NCBI RefSeq assembly: GCF_009601165.1
Contig: NZ_WIRE01000001.1
Location: 2,542,001 to 2,606,000 of the forward strand
Length of the DNA stretch: 64,000 bases
From: Alcanivorax sediminis
GTDB lineage: Bacteria > Pseudomonadota > Gammaproteobacteria > Pseudomonadales > Alcanivoracaceae
Reading direction: 5' to 3'
The notes beneath the pieces were generated by a model. It saw only the letters and a list, made by a program, of their open reading frames with translations, ran no database searches and was not told where the DNA came from. The position numbers were made by a program, and so were the translations under genes. The first letter of the stretch is position 1. Every line of letters begins with the position of its first letter. Below, one piece after another: positions 23,062 through 30,210 of this stretch.

Positions 23062-23744
23062 CAGTCGTCGCCGCTGAGCGCAGTCAGCAGGTGGAGCAGT
23101 GACATGAACAGGTTGTAGATGGAAACGAACAGGGTAACGGTGGCGAGGATGTAATTGGTTTCGCCGCCATGAATGATGGCGCTGGTCTGCCACATGATGA
23201 GCAGGGAAGACAGCATGACGAATGCTGCAGAAACCGCCAGGCTCAGAGCAGGAATACCGAAAAACAGGTTCGCAAGACTTGCAACGAACGCCACCAGAAT
23301 ACCAATCATGATGAAGTTGGTCAGGAAGCTGAAGTCCTTGCGGGTAACCAGCGCGATGGCCGACATGGCCACAAAGATGAAAGCGGTACCACCCAGTGCA
23401 GTCGTAACGATCTCCATGCCACCCGGAATCTGGGCATACATATTGATGATTGGGCCAGTGGTGAAGCCCAGCCAGCCGGTCAGGCCAAATACCGCCAGAA
23501 TGCCCCATGCGCTATTGCGCAACATGTTGGTTGCGATCAGCAGACCGAAATACACACCGATGGTCAGGAAGGGGTTAACAAAGCTGACATTGCTGGACAT
23601 GGCAAACCAGGAGGCTCCGGTCGCCACGATCAGGGACAGGCCCAGCAACATGTAGGTGTTTTTCAGAACCTGGGCCGCACGCTCTCCAGTGACGGCCATG
23701 CCGTGCTGTTGCGGAGTGGAGTAGGGATTGGTCTGGTTATTCAT
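23061..23744 (-). CDS. yccA: BAX inhibitor-1 / YccA family membrane protein
   Basis: The 227-residue protein has seven hydrophobic segments after a soluble Gln/Asn-rich N-terminus (MNNQTNPYSTPQQ), matching YccA, which modulates the FtsH membrane protease in E. coli. The ATG at 23744 is chosen for the family N-terminus; ATG 23756 is an alternative that sits directly on an AAGG. yccA beside tus genes and tRNA-Ser(UGA) is also the E. coli arrangement. Confidence 0.9.
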   Translation of the reverse strand: MNNQTNPYSTPQQHGMAVTGERAAQVLKNTYMLLGLSLIVATGASWFAMSSNVSFVNPFLTIGVYFGLLIATNMLRNSAWGILAVFGLTGWLGFTTGPIINMYAQIPGGMEIVTTALGGTAFIFVAMSAIALVTRKDFSFLTNFIMIGILVAFVASLANLFFGIPALSLAVSAAFVMLSSLLIMWQTSAIIHGGETNYILATVTLFVSIYNLFMSLLHLLTALSGDD

Positions 23745-23955
23745 AATCTGGATCATCCTTGTGAATGGTACCTGTGATAATAAGGGCGCAGTACTGAAAA
23801 TCAAGGGAAACCGGGTTATCTAAGCCCCTGTTTTTTATAGTGGTAATGGGTTTTTGCACAAGAATGGCAAAATCCTCTCTTTGTGAACCGAATCTCGGGA
23901 TTAAGTGCCGAAATTTCATACTATATTCGTAGTTTGGGGGAGGTTCGGAATTATT

Positions 23956-24624
23956 ATGACAACACTATCTATTGCACCCCGTGAAGAGCAGATTGAGCTT
24001 CAGGGTGTACCGGGAGCCATAGACCAGGCCCAACTCATCGCAGTGCCGGATGAGAGCGATCGTAAAGTGGAAATGGTGTTTGCGCCAAAGTCAGGTGGGG
24101 CCTGCAGCCTTTCTCTATTCAACGGCCGATTTGTTGAGTATCGCCGCGTGGCGAAGCGCAAAGGGGCTGCTGCCGTATTCAATCTTGCCTTTGTTGATCC
24201 CAAACCTGTTCATGATGTGCACAGGGCATGGCCTGAGTGGGCCATCGCTGGCCTGGGCATTGTCGCGATGGGAGCCGGTGCCTATCTTCAAATCTGGCCT
24301 GTCACCGCTGCCGGGGCGATCTGGATGGCCGTTTTCAGCATCCTGGCACGTCGCAAGCAGCGCAATCGGTGGATTTTCTTTAGTCGCCACGGTCGTATCG
24401 CACTCTTTGAGCTCAATCAGTCCAGAGTGGACAGCGAGCGAATCCAGAAACTGATCGGCATACTCGCCAAGCGGGGGCAGCTTGCCTGGAGCAACCTTCC
24501 TCCAGGGAAGGAAAGGCTCGCAATCGAGATCGCGGAACATCGCAGACTGATGGCCAGTGGTAATATCAGCAAAGCGCGTTACGAGCGGGCAAAGCGGCGA
24601 ATTTTTGGCCGATACAAAAGTTAA
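23956..24624 (+). CDS. Membrane protein of unknown function with SHOCT-like C-terminus
   Basis: The 222-residue protein is not one I can name. Residues 1-85 look like a soluble beta-rich domain. Two hydrophobic segments follow (AIAGLGIVAMGAGAYL and PVTAAGAIWMAVFSILA, about residues 97-130), then a soluble part. The last 30 residues (RLMASGNISKARYERAKRRI) resemble a SHOCT short helical domain. GGGGGAGG lies 12 nt before the ATG. It sits between yccA (divergent) and tRNA-Ser and is outside the mobile island. Confidence 0.75.
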   Translation: MTTLSIAPREEQIELQGVPGAIDQAQLIAVPDESDRKVEMVFAPKSGGACSLSLFNGRFVEYRRVAKRKGAAAVFNLAFVDPKPVHDVHRAWPEWAIAGLGIVAMGAGAYLQIWPVTAAGAIWMAVFSILARRKQRNRWIFFSRHGRIALFELNQSRVDSERIQKLIGILAKRGQLAWSNLPPGKERLAIEIAEHRRLMASGNISKARYERAKRRIFGRYKS

Positions 24625-24669
24625 TCCGTTATTCATGATCAAGTTTCCACCAGATAGGGTGCCGGATCG

Positions 24670-24697
24670 TTGACTGCCAAACCGGCTCATGTATTAT
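24670..24697 (+). promoter_or_regulatory. Sigma-70 promoter of tRNA-Ser
   Basis: TTGACT (24670-24675) and TATTAT (24692-24697) are separated by 16 nt and end 13 nt before the tRNA. Position and near-consensus boxes make this a convincing stable-RNA promoter. Confidence 0.75.
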
Positions 24698-24710
24698 TGC
24701 TGGCCAGTCA

Positions 24711-24798
24711 GGAGGGGTGGCAGAGTGGCCGAATGCACCGGTCTTGAAAACCGGCGACGGGAGACCGTCCGTGGGTTCAAATCCCACCCCCTCCGCCA
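24711..24798 (+). tRNA. tRNA-Ser(UGA)
   Basis: This is an 88-nt class II tRNA with encoded CCA. The acceptor stem GGAGGGG pairs with CCCCTCC. The anticodon loop holds TGA at 24745-24747, and a long variable arm follows, as expected for serine. Its 3' end is the attachment site of the 9.1-kb island that follows; the gene remains complete because the island supplies the same 3' sequence. E. coli serT occupies the same place beside yccA and is also an island target. Confidence 0.97.
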
Positions 24799-24800
24799 AA
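24785..24800 (+). repeat. attL, 16-bp direct repeat at the tRNA-Ser 3' end
   Basis: CACCCCCTCCGCCAAA here recurs exactly at 33871-33886. The copy covers the end of the T arm, the acceptor strand and CCA. Confidence 0.9.
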
Positions 24801-24841
24801 TCGTGAAGGAAATCAATCGGTTAGATGGTGATTTCCGCATT

Positions 24842-24857
24842 AGGTATCAAAATACCT
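24842..24857. repeat. Iteron-like palindrome near attL
   Basis: AGGTATCAAAATACCT is a palindrome-like pair of the AGGTAT half-sites that also make up the iteron array at 29.7 kb. It lies 42 nt inside the left end of the island. Confidence 0.55.
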
Positions 24858-24869
24858 ACCAAACAAGAA

Positions 24870-24894
24870 ACGGTACCTTCGGGTGCCGTTTTTT
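24870..24894 (+). terminator. Terminator after tRNA-Ser, inside the island
   Basis: ACGGTACC (24870-24877), UUCG-type loop (24878-24881), GGTGCCGT (24882-24889), then a T run. The stable TTCG tetraloop makes it convincing. The island thus brings its own terminator for the tRNA transcript. Confidence 0.88.
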
Positions 24895-24945
24895 GCTTAT
24901 TGGACTGCCAATTGATATAAACCCCAAGTAAAAGAGGGGGTCGTT

Positions 24946-25179
24946 ATGTGGGCAGATCTTTTCGCAAAACTATTAGCGGCACCTTTTATAGCCGGTTCCG
25001 GCTTTCTTTTGGTTGGTTGGCTACTGATTTTCGGCTATGTGATGGCAAAAGTCTTGGTGGGGATGCCTATCAAGTGGCTTTCCGGTGATTTTCGTGCCGG
25101 AGACTTGCTGCCTTTTTTCCTTTGCCTTCTATTATTCGGCAGCCATGTCTATCCAATCATTGAACAGATGATTGAGTAA
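24946..25179 (+). CDS. Small membrane protein, island cargo
   Basis: This 77-residue protein has two hydrophobic stretches: AAPFIAGSGFLLVGWLLIFG (about residues 11-30) and LLPFFLCLLLFGSHVY (about residues 54-69). AGAGGGGG lies 8 nt before the ATG. It matches no family I recognise. It is the first plus-strand gene of the island, oppositely oriented to the phage-like block. Confidence 0.65.
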   Translation: MWADLFAKLLAAPFIAGSGFLLVGWLLIFGYVMAKVLVGMPIKWLSGDFRAGDLLPFFLCLLLFGSHVYPIIEQMIE

Positions 25180-25412
25180 TAGCAATCTCTCGCACAAAAA
25201 ACCGCCACGACTTACAGATCCGCAACGGCTCCATTGCTATCGTTCTCTTGTCCGGTGCCGCGATATGGGGATGATGGCAGCGACTATCAGTTAGCGACTA
25301 CACGCCGGGTACCATTCCAATGCGTAACCTCATCATTGTCGATAATGACTGGTTTCCAATAATAGGCACCGCTATGTATATTCTGAGGTTGAATCTAAGT
25401 CAGGGGAAGCTT

Positions 25413-25685
25413 GTGTACCTGAGAATCTTTCTCGTAGCTTTAACTTTGGTGATCGCCGCATGTGACTCCGGCTCTAGCAATGGAGGCGGCAGCCCCTCAA
25501 GCGGTGGCGGTACTTCGTCAGGCGGAGGCGGAGATGCTGGCGGCTCCAGTGGAGGCACAGATCCCGAAGCCGAAATAGCGCGCTACGACTCGGCAACCAC
25601 TCACGATTACGAAACTAACTATGACTCGGCCACATGGGTTGAGGAGAAAAAGAGCGGCGACCTTGGCAGCTCAACATTCCAATAA
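25413..25685 (+). CDS. Small predicted lipoprotein with Gly/Ser-rich linker, island cargo
   Basis: From GTG 25413 the 90-residue product has a short signal peptide and a lipobox, LVIAAC, with the lipidated Cys at about residue 17; AGGGGAAG precedes the start. An in-frame ATG at 25320 would give 121 residues and place the signal too far inside. The Cys is followed by a linker of Gly and Ser (about residues 22-52) and an acidic C-terminal part with a repeated YDSAT motif. Function is unknown. It ends 14 nt before the next gene. Confidence 0.6.
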   Translation: MYLRIFLVALTLVIAACDSGSSNGGGSPSSGGGTSSGGGGDAGGSSGGTDPEAEIARYDSATTHDYETNYDSATWVEEKKSGDLGSSTFQ

Positions 25686-25699
25686 AGGAGGGGGATGAC

Positions 25700-26224
25700 A
25701 TGAAACAATTTGGAGTATTTCTTTTAGCTTTACTAGGAGTTACTCAGGCGCAAGCTGCAGAGCTGACTACATTCCAGGCTGGCGACCCGATTTACGCTAG
25801 TGAATTGAACGGAAACTTTCAGGAGCTTGAGGCTCGTATCAACGCATTGACCGCTAATGTTAGCCACTCGGAGCAAGGCCTCGCTGGTGAACCTTTTAAC
25901 TACTTTCTGCCGGACAATGGTGCCGGCGGCTATTTCACGCTTGAAACTGGATATGACTATTACATCACGGATGCTATCTGGCCTCTTGGCGTTATGTCGG
26001 AAAGCTCATGTAATGGAGCGCTCATTGCGAAAGTACGGACCGCGGCACAAATTATTCTAGAGGTGCCCGCGCGTGGAGGTGGAGCCACATGTGGTCACAT
26101 CGGTGATGCTGTCTCTCTACAAACACCAATCGTTATTAAAAATGGTGAGCCTGTTGGTGCGGTTGATTCCCGAAGCAGAGGTGTTCGAATCATCGGCTAC
26201 AGAGTCCCTATCTCCACGCCCTAA
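25700..26224 (+). CDS. Exported protein of unknown function, island cargo
   Basis: The 174-residue precursor has a clear signal peptide (MKQFGVFLLALLGVTQAQA, cleavage near residue 19). The sequence then reads FQAGDPIYASELNGNFQELEARIN (in part), a short segment common at the start of exported proteins with a following coiled coil. The C-terminal part has three Cys and Gly-rich turns. AAGGAGGGGG lies 7 nt before the ATG, a very strong ribosome site. It probably forms an operon with the lipoprotein upstream; both would act in the envelope. Confidence 0.7.
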   Translation: MKQFGVFLLALLGVTQAQAAELTTFQAGDPIYASELNGNFQELEARINALTANVSHSEQGLAGEPFNYFLPDNGAGGYFTLETGYDYYITDAIWPLGVMSESSCNGALIAKVRTAAQIILEVPARGGGATCGHIGDAVSLQTPIVIKNGEPVGAVDSRSRGVRIIGYRVPISTP

Positions 26225-26273
26225 TCCAGAACCAAAAATTGTATGCCGTATAGCTGTTTACATTAGGGTAAAG

Positions 26274-26501
26274 CTAGTTGGGTACGCCTAAGAGCACCAG
26301 GGCAAATGGCCGGTTTGTCTCCCCCTCCGCGGGGATGCTCTGCAGGCTATCCAGAAAGGCCCTGCCATGCAGATCCCACAGGCGCTTGGCCTCAGCGTCC
26401 CCAACCTGATTCCAGCCACTACCCACCATGAACAGGGCGCGAATTTGCGGCGTCAGGCCGTGGCTACGGTTTCGGCTTACTCTGCGTCTTGTGGTTCCCA
26501 T
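26274..26501 (-). CDS. Small protein downstream of the terminase gene
   Basis: This 75-residue basic protein is not in a family I recognise. It starts MGTTRRRVSRNRSHGL with GGAG about 10 nt upstream, and begins 3 nt after the small-terminase stop, so it belongs to the minus-strand phage-like block. It is too short for a portal or large terminase. It could be a head-related accessory protein, but nothing in the sequence shows this. Confidence 0.5.
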   Translation of the reverse strand: MGTTRRRVSRNRSHGLTPQIRALFMVGSGWNQVGDAEAKRLWDLHGRAFLDSLQSIPAEGETNRPFALVLLGVPN

Positions 26502-26504
26502 GGT

Positions 26505-26822
26505 TCAGACTCCTGCAGGGCGCCCAGGGCCATCCCGCAGGGGCTCCAGGTCTAGGTTCAGTTGCTTTAGGGCTGCCAGCATCTGGGCGCGTGAATCACG
26601 CTCTACAGACAGCAATGGATGGGGTTTGGGCTGCTCAAAGCGGTCTTTGATAACCGCTCCATCAGTGGAAATAGCTGCCTGGCACTCCCTCATGCGGCAG
26701 AAAGCCTCCAGGCCGGTCTGCAGCAGCAACAGGCCTGCATCATCGTCTATGCCGTACTCCTTAACGATGCGGCGCCACCATTGGCGGCCTTCATCTGTCA
26801 GGTGGCTGGGTGCTTTTTTCAA
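26505..26822 (-). CDS. Phage terminase small subunit, P27 family
   Basis: The 105-residue protein resembles P27-type small terminases: HLTDEGRQWWRRIVKEYGI near the start, a central helical LLLLQTGLEAFCRM, then the typical RSRAQMLAALKQLNL-like segment (here DSRAQMLAALKQLNLDLEPL) and a short basic end GPGRPAGV. Small terminases recognise the pac or cos site and recruit the large terminase. TTG 26822 is preferred because AAAGGAG lies 8 nt before it; GTG 26831 is the alternative. No large-terminase gene follows, so packaging would need a partner phage motor. Confidence 0.85.
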   Translation of the reverse strand: MKKAPSHLTDEGRQWWRRIVKEYGIDDDAGLLLLQTGLEAFCRMRECQAAISTDGAVIKDRFEQPKPHPLLSVERDSRAQMLAALKQLNLDLEPLRDGPGRPAGV

Positions 26823-26889
26823 AGGGAACACTCCTTTTGATTAGAAAAAGGTTGGGAGGGCGGTCTTTTAGGCGGTCCAGGCAAACTTT

Positions 26890-27447
26890 TCAGATGCCCC
26901 CCCGCCGTTTCATGCGCTCCAGGCGCCGCTGCTCTCTCGGGGATACGGTGCGCTGTGTCGCCTTGCGCTCCCTGTTGTCTGCATCCATCGACTTCACAGC
27001 TTCAAAGATGGCGTCAGCATTGGCCGGCACTGTGACAAGCGATAGCTCAATGATTTCGTACCGGTTGAAACGCCAGCCACCACCAGGGCGTGACTCTGTG
27101 TAATCTGGATCCGGGATGAATCCAATGGATACGGCAGTTACCAGCTTCTCCCTAATGCTTTGCCATGCTTCATCCACTCGGGCCTGTAGGCTGCCTGACT
27201 CCTTGATAGAGGGCAGTGTGGCAACAAATGGGATGCCTGCCTCAGTGGGGCGGCTGAAGGTCACAGAGCCAACAGGGGCGTCATGCTTGTGCTGCCAGAG
27301 CAAAGGGGTTGGGTTTCTGAATACCGCGCCTGATGGCTCCACAATGTCCCCATGGCGGTCTGGTGCTGGAGTGGTGGCCATGCCTCGGATAACGCGCCGC
27401 TCTTCATCAACGGCTGTGCGGGTCAGGATGGAATACGCTCTTTCCAT
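26890..27447 (-). CDS. HK97-family prohead protease
   Basis: The 185-residue protein has the family course: RVIRGMATTPAPDRHGDIVEP near the N-terminus, PLLWQHKHDAPVGSV with the catalytic His (about residues 49-63), VSIGF (about residues 105-109) with the catalytic Ser, and IIELSLVTVPANADA (about residues 129-143), the strongly conserved E-x-SLV-x-x-PA motif. These proteases cleave scaffold or delta domains of the major capsid during head maturation. GAGGAACG precedes the ATG at good spacing. Confidence 0.92.
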   Translation of the reverse strand: MERAYSILTRTAVDEERRVIRGMATTPAPDRHGDIVEPSGAVFRNPTPLLWQHKHDAPVGSVTFSRPTEAGIPFVATLPSIKESGSLQARVDEAWQSIREKLVTAVSIGFIPDPDYTESRPGGGWRFNRYEIIELSLVTVPANADAIFEAVKSMDADNRERKATQRTVSPREQRRLERMKRRGGI

Positions 27448-27464
27448 GGTCGTTCCTCAATAGG

Positions 27465-27539
27465 TTGGCCCCGTACCCGTTGGAGAATAACTATCCGGTG
27501 GCGCCTCACCAGACAGACACGGGCTAGGTACGGGGCCAA
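27465..27539. repeat. 13-bp perfect inverted repeat between head genes
   Basis: TTGGCCCCGTACC (27465-27477) is the exact reverse complement of 27527-27539, with a 49-nt spacer that itself contains GGTG/CACC pairing around a GGCGCC palindrome. It fills the gap between the protease gene and the small gene downstream of the capsid. A structured RNA element or terminator/processing site is possible. Confidence 0.6.
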
Positions 27540-27544
27540 AACGG

Positions 27545-27739
27545 TCACTTGCCGATCAATTTGCCCAGCAGGCCTTTCTTGTCGCCGGACAGGTCAATAT
27601 CCGGGTAGGCCTCCTGAATAATCAGATCCAGAATCACGGCAATCCGGGCACAGTTTTCAATGGTGGCGTCCAGTTTGGGGCTCAGGCCCAGCTTTGCCAT
27701 TGACTCCAGTTGCTGCTCGGTGGGTTTGAAATAGGCCAT
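27545..27739 (-). CDS. Small protein coupled to the capsid gene
   Basis: This 64-residue protein starts in a TAATG overlap with the capsid stop and has GGAGG 7 nt before its ATG. It contains a hydrophobic helix (CARIAVILDLIIQEAYP, about residues 30-46) and a Lys/Gly-rich end. I do not recognise the family. Position between capsid and protease suggests a head-related function, which is inference. Confidence 0.6.
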   Translation of the reverse strand: MAYFKPTEQQLESMAKLGLSPKLDATIENCARIAVILDLIIQEAYPDIDLSGDKKGLLGKLIGK

Positions 27740-28812
27740 TACGCTACCTCCACGATGGCTTCAGGTTCTGCATGGAAACGGAAACGGCGCTCAGTCATCA
27801 CGCCCACAAGGCCGGCTTGCCACAGGCTGACCAGCTCGCCGGAATCGGTCGGGGATTCCGCCAGCTCTACGCTGGCATGGCTGGCTTGCTTCAGGGTCAG
27901 GCCGCCATTGGCGACAGCGATGCGATCACAGGCAAAGCCCATCATTTGTGGGCTGCTTGAGTCTGGCTCAATGACCGGCACCACATGAACACCAGGGATA
28001 TACTCACCGCCGTTGATGCTCATCCCGTTTTGGGACGCCATGGCCAGGGCCCGGCATTTCTCGCCAGTAGTGGCAATGACGTAGTTTGTTGAGTTGGGTA
28101 GGGCGGCCAGCAGACTGCCAAGGTCGGCCACCGGGTCGCTGGTGGCAGTGACGGTGCTGGCTGGGGTGGATGTGGTCAGGATGGCTTCATTGCTGCCACC
28201 GACAACGGCGTTTCGTAACTCGCTCTCAAAAAGTCGGCGCCCTGCAGCCCCCGTTGCCATGGCCAGCTCTTTTGTAACTGCACACATTCCGGCAACTTTT
28301 ACTTCAGGCACACCAGAGCGGTTCAGTGTCTGTGTAACAAGCGGTTTGGTCTGGCCTTCAGCCAGATTGGTGGCGATTCCGCCTGATGCGGCCACTACTG
28401 CAGACAGGTCTTCAGGAATCTCCTTGCCGAAGGCCAACAGGCTGCCCAGCAGGTCCACGTTCCTGATGGAGCTCAGGTAAAACTCGGCAATACGCTTGCC
28501 ATCTTCCTCCCCCCAAATACTGGTCAAAGATTGATTAGCGTTGCGCTCCAAAAGCCGCTCAAATCCGGGCCTAGAATGGGAAAATGTCTTGTTCTCACTG
28601 TCCATGAATGGCTTTAGCGCGTGGCTAAGGGCGCCTTTGTGTTCAGTCATGATACGGGCCAGGTCAACAAAACCACGCTGGCTCAGCTCGAAGTGCTCCC
28701 GGATGGCCTCGCCGTAGGCCTTTCGTTCGGCTCGAGTCCAGTGCATCAACGCATGGTCGGCGCCGTATTCGTAGGTATCTTTGGACGGTGAAAGCAGGTC
28801 ATCAATATCCAT
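27739..28812 (-). CDS. Phage major capsid protein, HK97 fold
   Basis: The 357-residue protein shows the course of HK97-type capsids: an N-terminal helical part (residues 1 to about 110) that may be the delta/scaffold region removed by the protease, then the core beginning near DLLGSLLAFGKEIP, NRSGVPEVKVAGMCAVTKEL, the A-domain NYVIATTGEKCRALAM, and the C-terminal SLWQAGLVGVMTERRFRF typical of these proteins. GAGAGA precedes the ATG. Together with the protease, this can make a complete shell in principle; no portal gene is present. Confidence 0.9.
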   Translation of the reverse strand: MDIDDLLSPSKDTYEYGADHALMHWTRAERKAYGEAIREHFELSQRGFVDLARIMTEHKGALSHALKPFMDSENKTFSHSRPGFERLLERNANQSLTSIWGEEDGKRIAEFYLSSIRNVDLLGSLLAFGKEIPEDLSAVVAASGGIATNLAEGQTKPLVTQTLNRSGVPEVKVAGMCAVTKELAMATGAAGRRLFESELRNAVVGGSNEAILTTSTPASTVTATSDPVADLGSLLAALPNSTNYVIATTGEKCRALAMASQNGMSINGGEYIPGVHVVPVIEPDSSSPQMMGFACDRIAVANGGLTLKQASHASVELAESPTDSGELVSLWQAGLVGVMTERRFRFHAEPEAIVEVA

Positions 28813-28905
28813 CGTTCAGTCTCTCTAGGTGAGTGCAGTTGATGGTTTTATGGTCGCCAAACAATGAGGGCAGGTCTTGAGCCGTTAAGGGCCTTTTAGG
28901 GCCTT

Positions 28906-29178
28906 TCACCTACTAGCGATCCAGTTGGCAATGTCTCTCAGTGCATAGCTGACACGTCCGCCAGTTGGCCCAGGTAGTCGGTAAAACTTCGGGCCGTCCT
29001 GGGGATGGGTGGGGCTGCGAGCGTTCTTCAAAGTTCGAGGGCTTACACCCAGCAGCTTTGCTGCATCCTCCGGGGCTAGGCGCTCATCCAGCGTCATGGG
29101 AATTCCTTCGGACTGTGCCGCCTCTAGTAACTTGCTGATTAGGGCCTGCAGGTAAACGGGGTCGATTTCCCTTGTCAT
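28906..29178 (-). CDS. Helix-turn-helix DNA-binding protein, excisionase-like
   Basis: From ATG 29178 the 90-residue protein ends in a MerR/excisionase-type motif: LAPEDAAKLLGVSPRTLKN (about residues 34-52) followed by a beta-hairpin-like GGRVSYALRDIANWIASR. Such proteins act as excisionases or transcriptional regulators of satellites. The start overlaps the stop of the preceding open frame as TGATG. It lies directly upstream of the capsid gene, separated by 93 nt, and could control it. Confidence 0.75.
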   Translation of the reverse strand: MTREIDPVYLQALISKLLEAAQSEGIPMTLDERLAPEDAAKLLGVSPRTLKNARSPTHPQDGPKFYRLPGPTGGRVSYALRDIANWIASR

Positions 29179-29834
29179 CACGCAGCCTCCCGGGTCTTTC
29201 TCTCTACCATGCGGTAAAGGCTTTGCCGAAGGCTTCCCGGAAGGCTTTCGGTAAGGGGATCCGCATTGTGTCCGCATCGCTTCGGACAGTTTGCGGACAT
29301 GGTGCAGATCGAATGTGGATTAAGTGAGCCCCGGAGAATGCTCAGGGAAATACCCATTGATTCCCGGTGAAGCAATGGGGAAGCACCTGGGTGCTGACAA
29401 TGCTCAGTGCGGACTAAGTGACGACTGCAGTGAGAGTTCACTGAGGGTTCAGTGAACATTCGCTGAAACGCTCGGGATATATCGCGATTAATCGTGAGGC
29501 GTACCAGAGTGATACCAGAAACCCAGTTCTGATTTGGGTTATTTCTGGGTTCCAGTTTGATAACGGTGAGGTAACGCTCAGCTAACGCTGACACCGTTAG
29601 CGATGCAAATTGGCCCGCCCGCTGTTTTGGCCCTTGGATAGGGTTTGGTCTGGTGGTGGTTATGTAGGAGTGGTTCATATTTGATACCTGTGAACCGTGA
29701 AAATGCCCTCCAGAGGTATCAGATTTGATACCTGTGGCACCTTCAAATGACTCCAATGGTCTAAATTTGATACCTGTGGAGTGGTTAGAGGTATCAAAAT
29801 TGAACCGGTAGAAATCGAAATGTAAAAAGCTCAT
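29178..29834 (-). CDS. Uncertain open frame overlapping the iteron region
   Basis: An open frame of 218 codons is joined by ATGA to the winged-helix gene upstream and by TGATG to the helix-turn-helix gene downstream, and GGGAGA lies 7 nt before its ATG. These couplings favour a real gene. Against it, the product resembles no family I know, its composition looks like translated non-coding DNA, and its N-terminal third is made of the iterons (repeated TGIK). It may be a lambda-O-like arrangement with origin repeats inside a gene, or simply the origin region itself. Confidence 0.35.
   Translation of the reverse strand: MSFLHFDFYRFNFDTSNHSTGIKFRPLESFEGATGIKSDTSGGHFHGSQVSNMNHSYITTTRPNPIQGPKQRAGQFASLTVSALAERYLTVIKLEPRNNPNQNWVSGITLVRLTINRDISRAFQRMFTEPSVNSHCSRHLVRTEHCQHPGASPLLHRESMGISLSILRGSLNPHSICTMSANCPKRCGHNADPLTESLPGSLRQSLYRMVERKTREAA
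29681..29797. repeat. Iteron-like array TTGATACCTGTG in the island
   Basis: Three direct copies of TTGATACCTGTG (29681-29692, 29725-29736, 29767-29778) and two inverted AGGTATCA copies (29714-29721, 29789-29796) lie within 117 nt, just downstream of the winged-helix gene. The first copy is also flanked by GGTTCA/TGAACC. Repeated sites beside a DNA-binding gene suggest a replication origin or a multi-site operator. The same half-site occurs near attL at 24842. Confidence 0.8.
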
Positions 29835-30202
29835 TGGGCTTTCTCCCAATCATTTGTTGGCGCTCGGTTCCGCCAGCAGGGCATCCAAGTAAGCCGCCAG
29901 GTTCTGGTTTTGGATTCGGTCCTGGAGCAAAAAACGCTCGGTTCTACCATCACGATAAAGCCGGCATTCTCTAGCTCTCTAAAGGCCTTCATGGCGGTTG
30001 CCCGGGCACACGGGATCTCGCTTTCTGCTTGCCTGACTCCGAAGCCTATAGGGCCGTTTGGTGTCCAGTGGCGATGCATCAGCATGAGCAATGCCTTTGC
30101 CTGGCATGACAGTCCGAGAAACCTTTTCGATGTCAGCAAGCGCCGCTGAATGGCCACAACGCCGCCCACCTTGTCAAAGGGAAGGGCACTTTTGCCGCTC
30201 AT
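29831..30202 (-). CDS. Winged-helix protein, probable replication initiator of the island
   Basis: The 123-residue protein has a winged-helix pattern: LSCQAKALLMLMHRHWTPNGPIGF (in part) followed by SEIPCARATAMKAFRELENAGFIVMVEP, a recognition helix and wing of the kind seen in phage and plasmid replication initiators. The iteron array begins about 30 nt downstream of its stop. There is no helicase or primase domain, so replication would rely on host or partner-phage proteins. An alternative is a transcriptional regulator. Confidence 0.65.
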   Translation of the reverse strand: MSGKSALPFDKVGGVVAIQRRLLTSKRFLGLSCQAKALLMLMHRHWTPNGPIGFGVRQAESEIPCARATAMKAFRELENAGFIVMVEPSVFCSRTESKTRTWRLTWMPCWRNRAPTNDWEKAQ

Positions 30203-30210
30203 GTGAGCCC

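Noticed and set aside
22690..23508. 272-codon minus-strand frame covering tusD and part of yccA
   Set aside because: Only the last 123 codons are TusD; the upstream part is out of frame with yccA, and TusD has its own start in a TGATG overlap.
25480..25565. DNA repeat in the lipoprotein gene
   Set aside because: The GGC/AGC-rich tract is explained by the Gly/Ser linker of the protein and has no regular unit.
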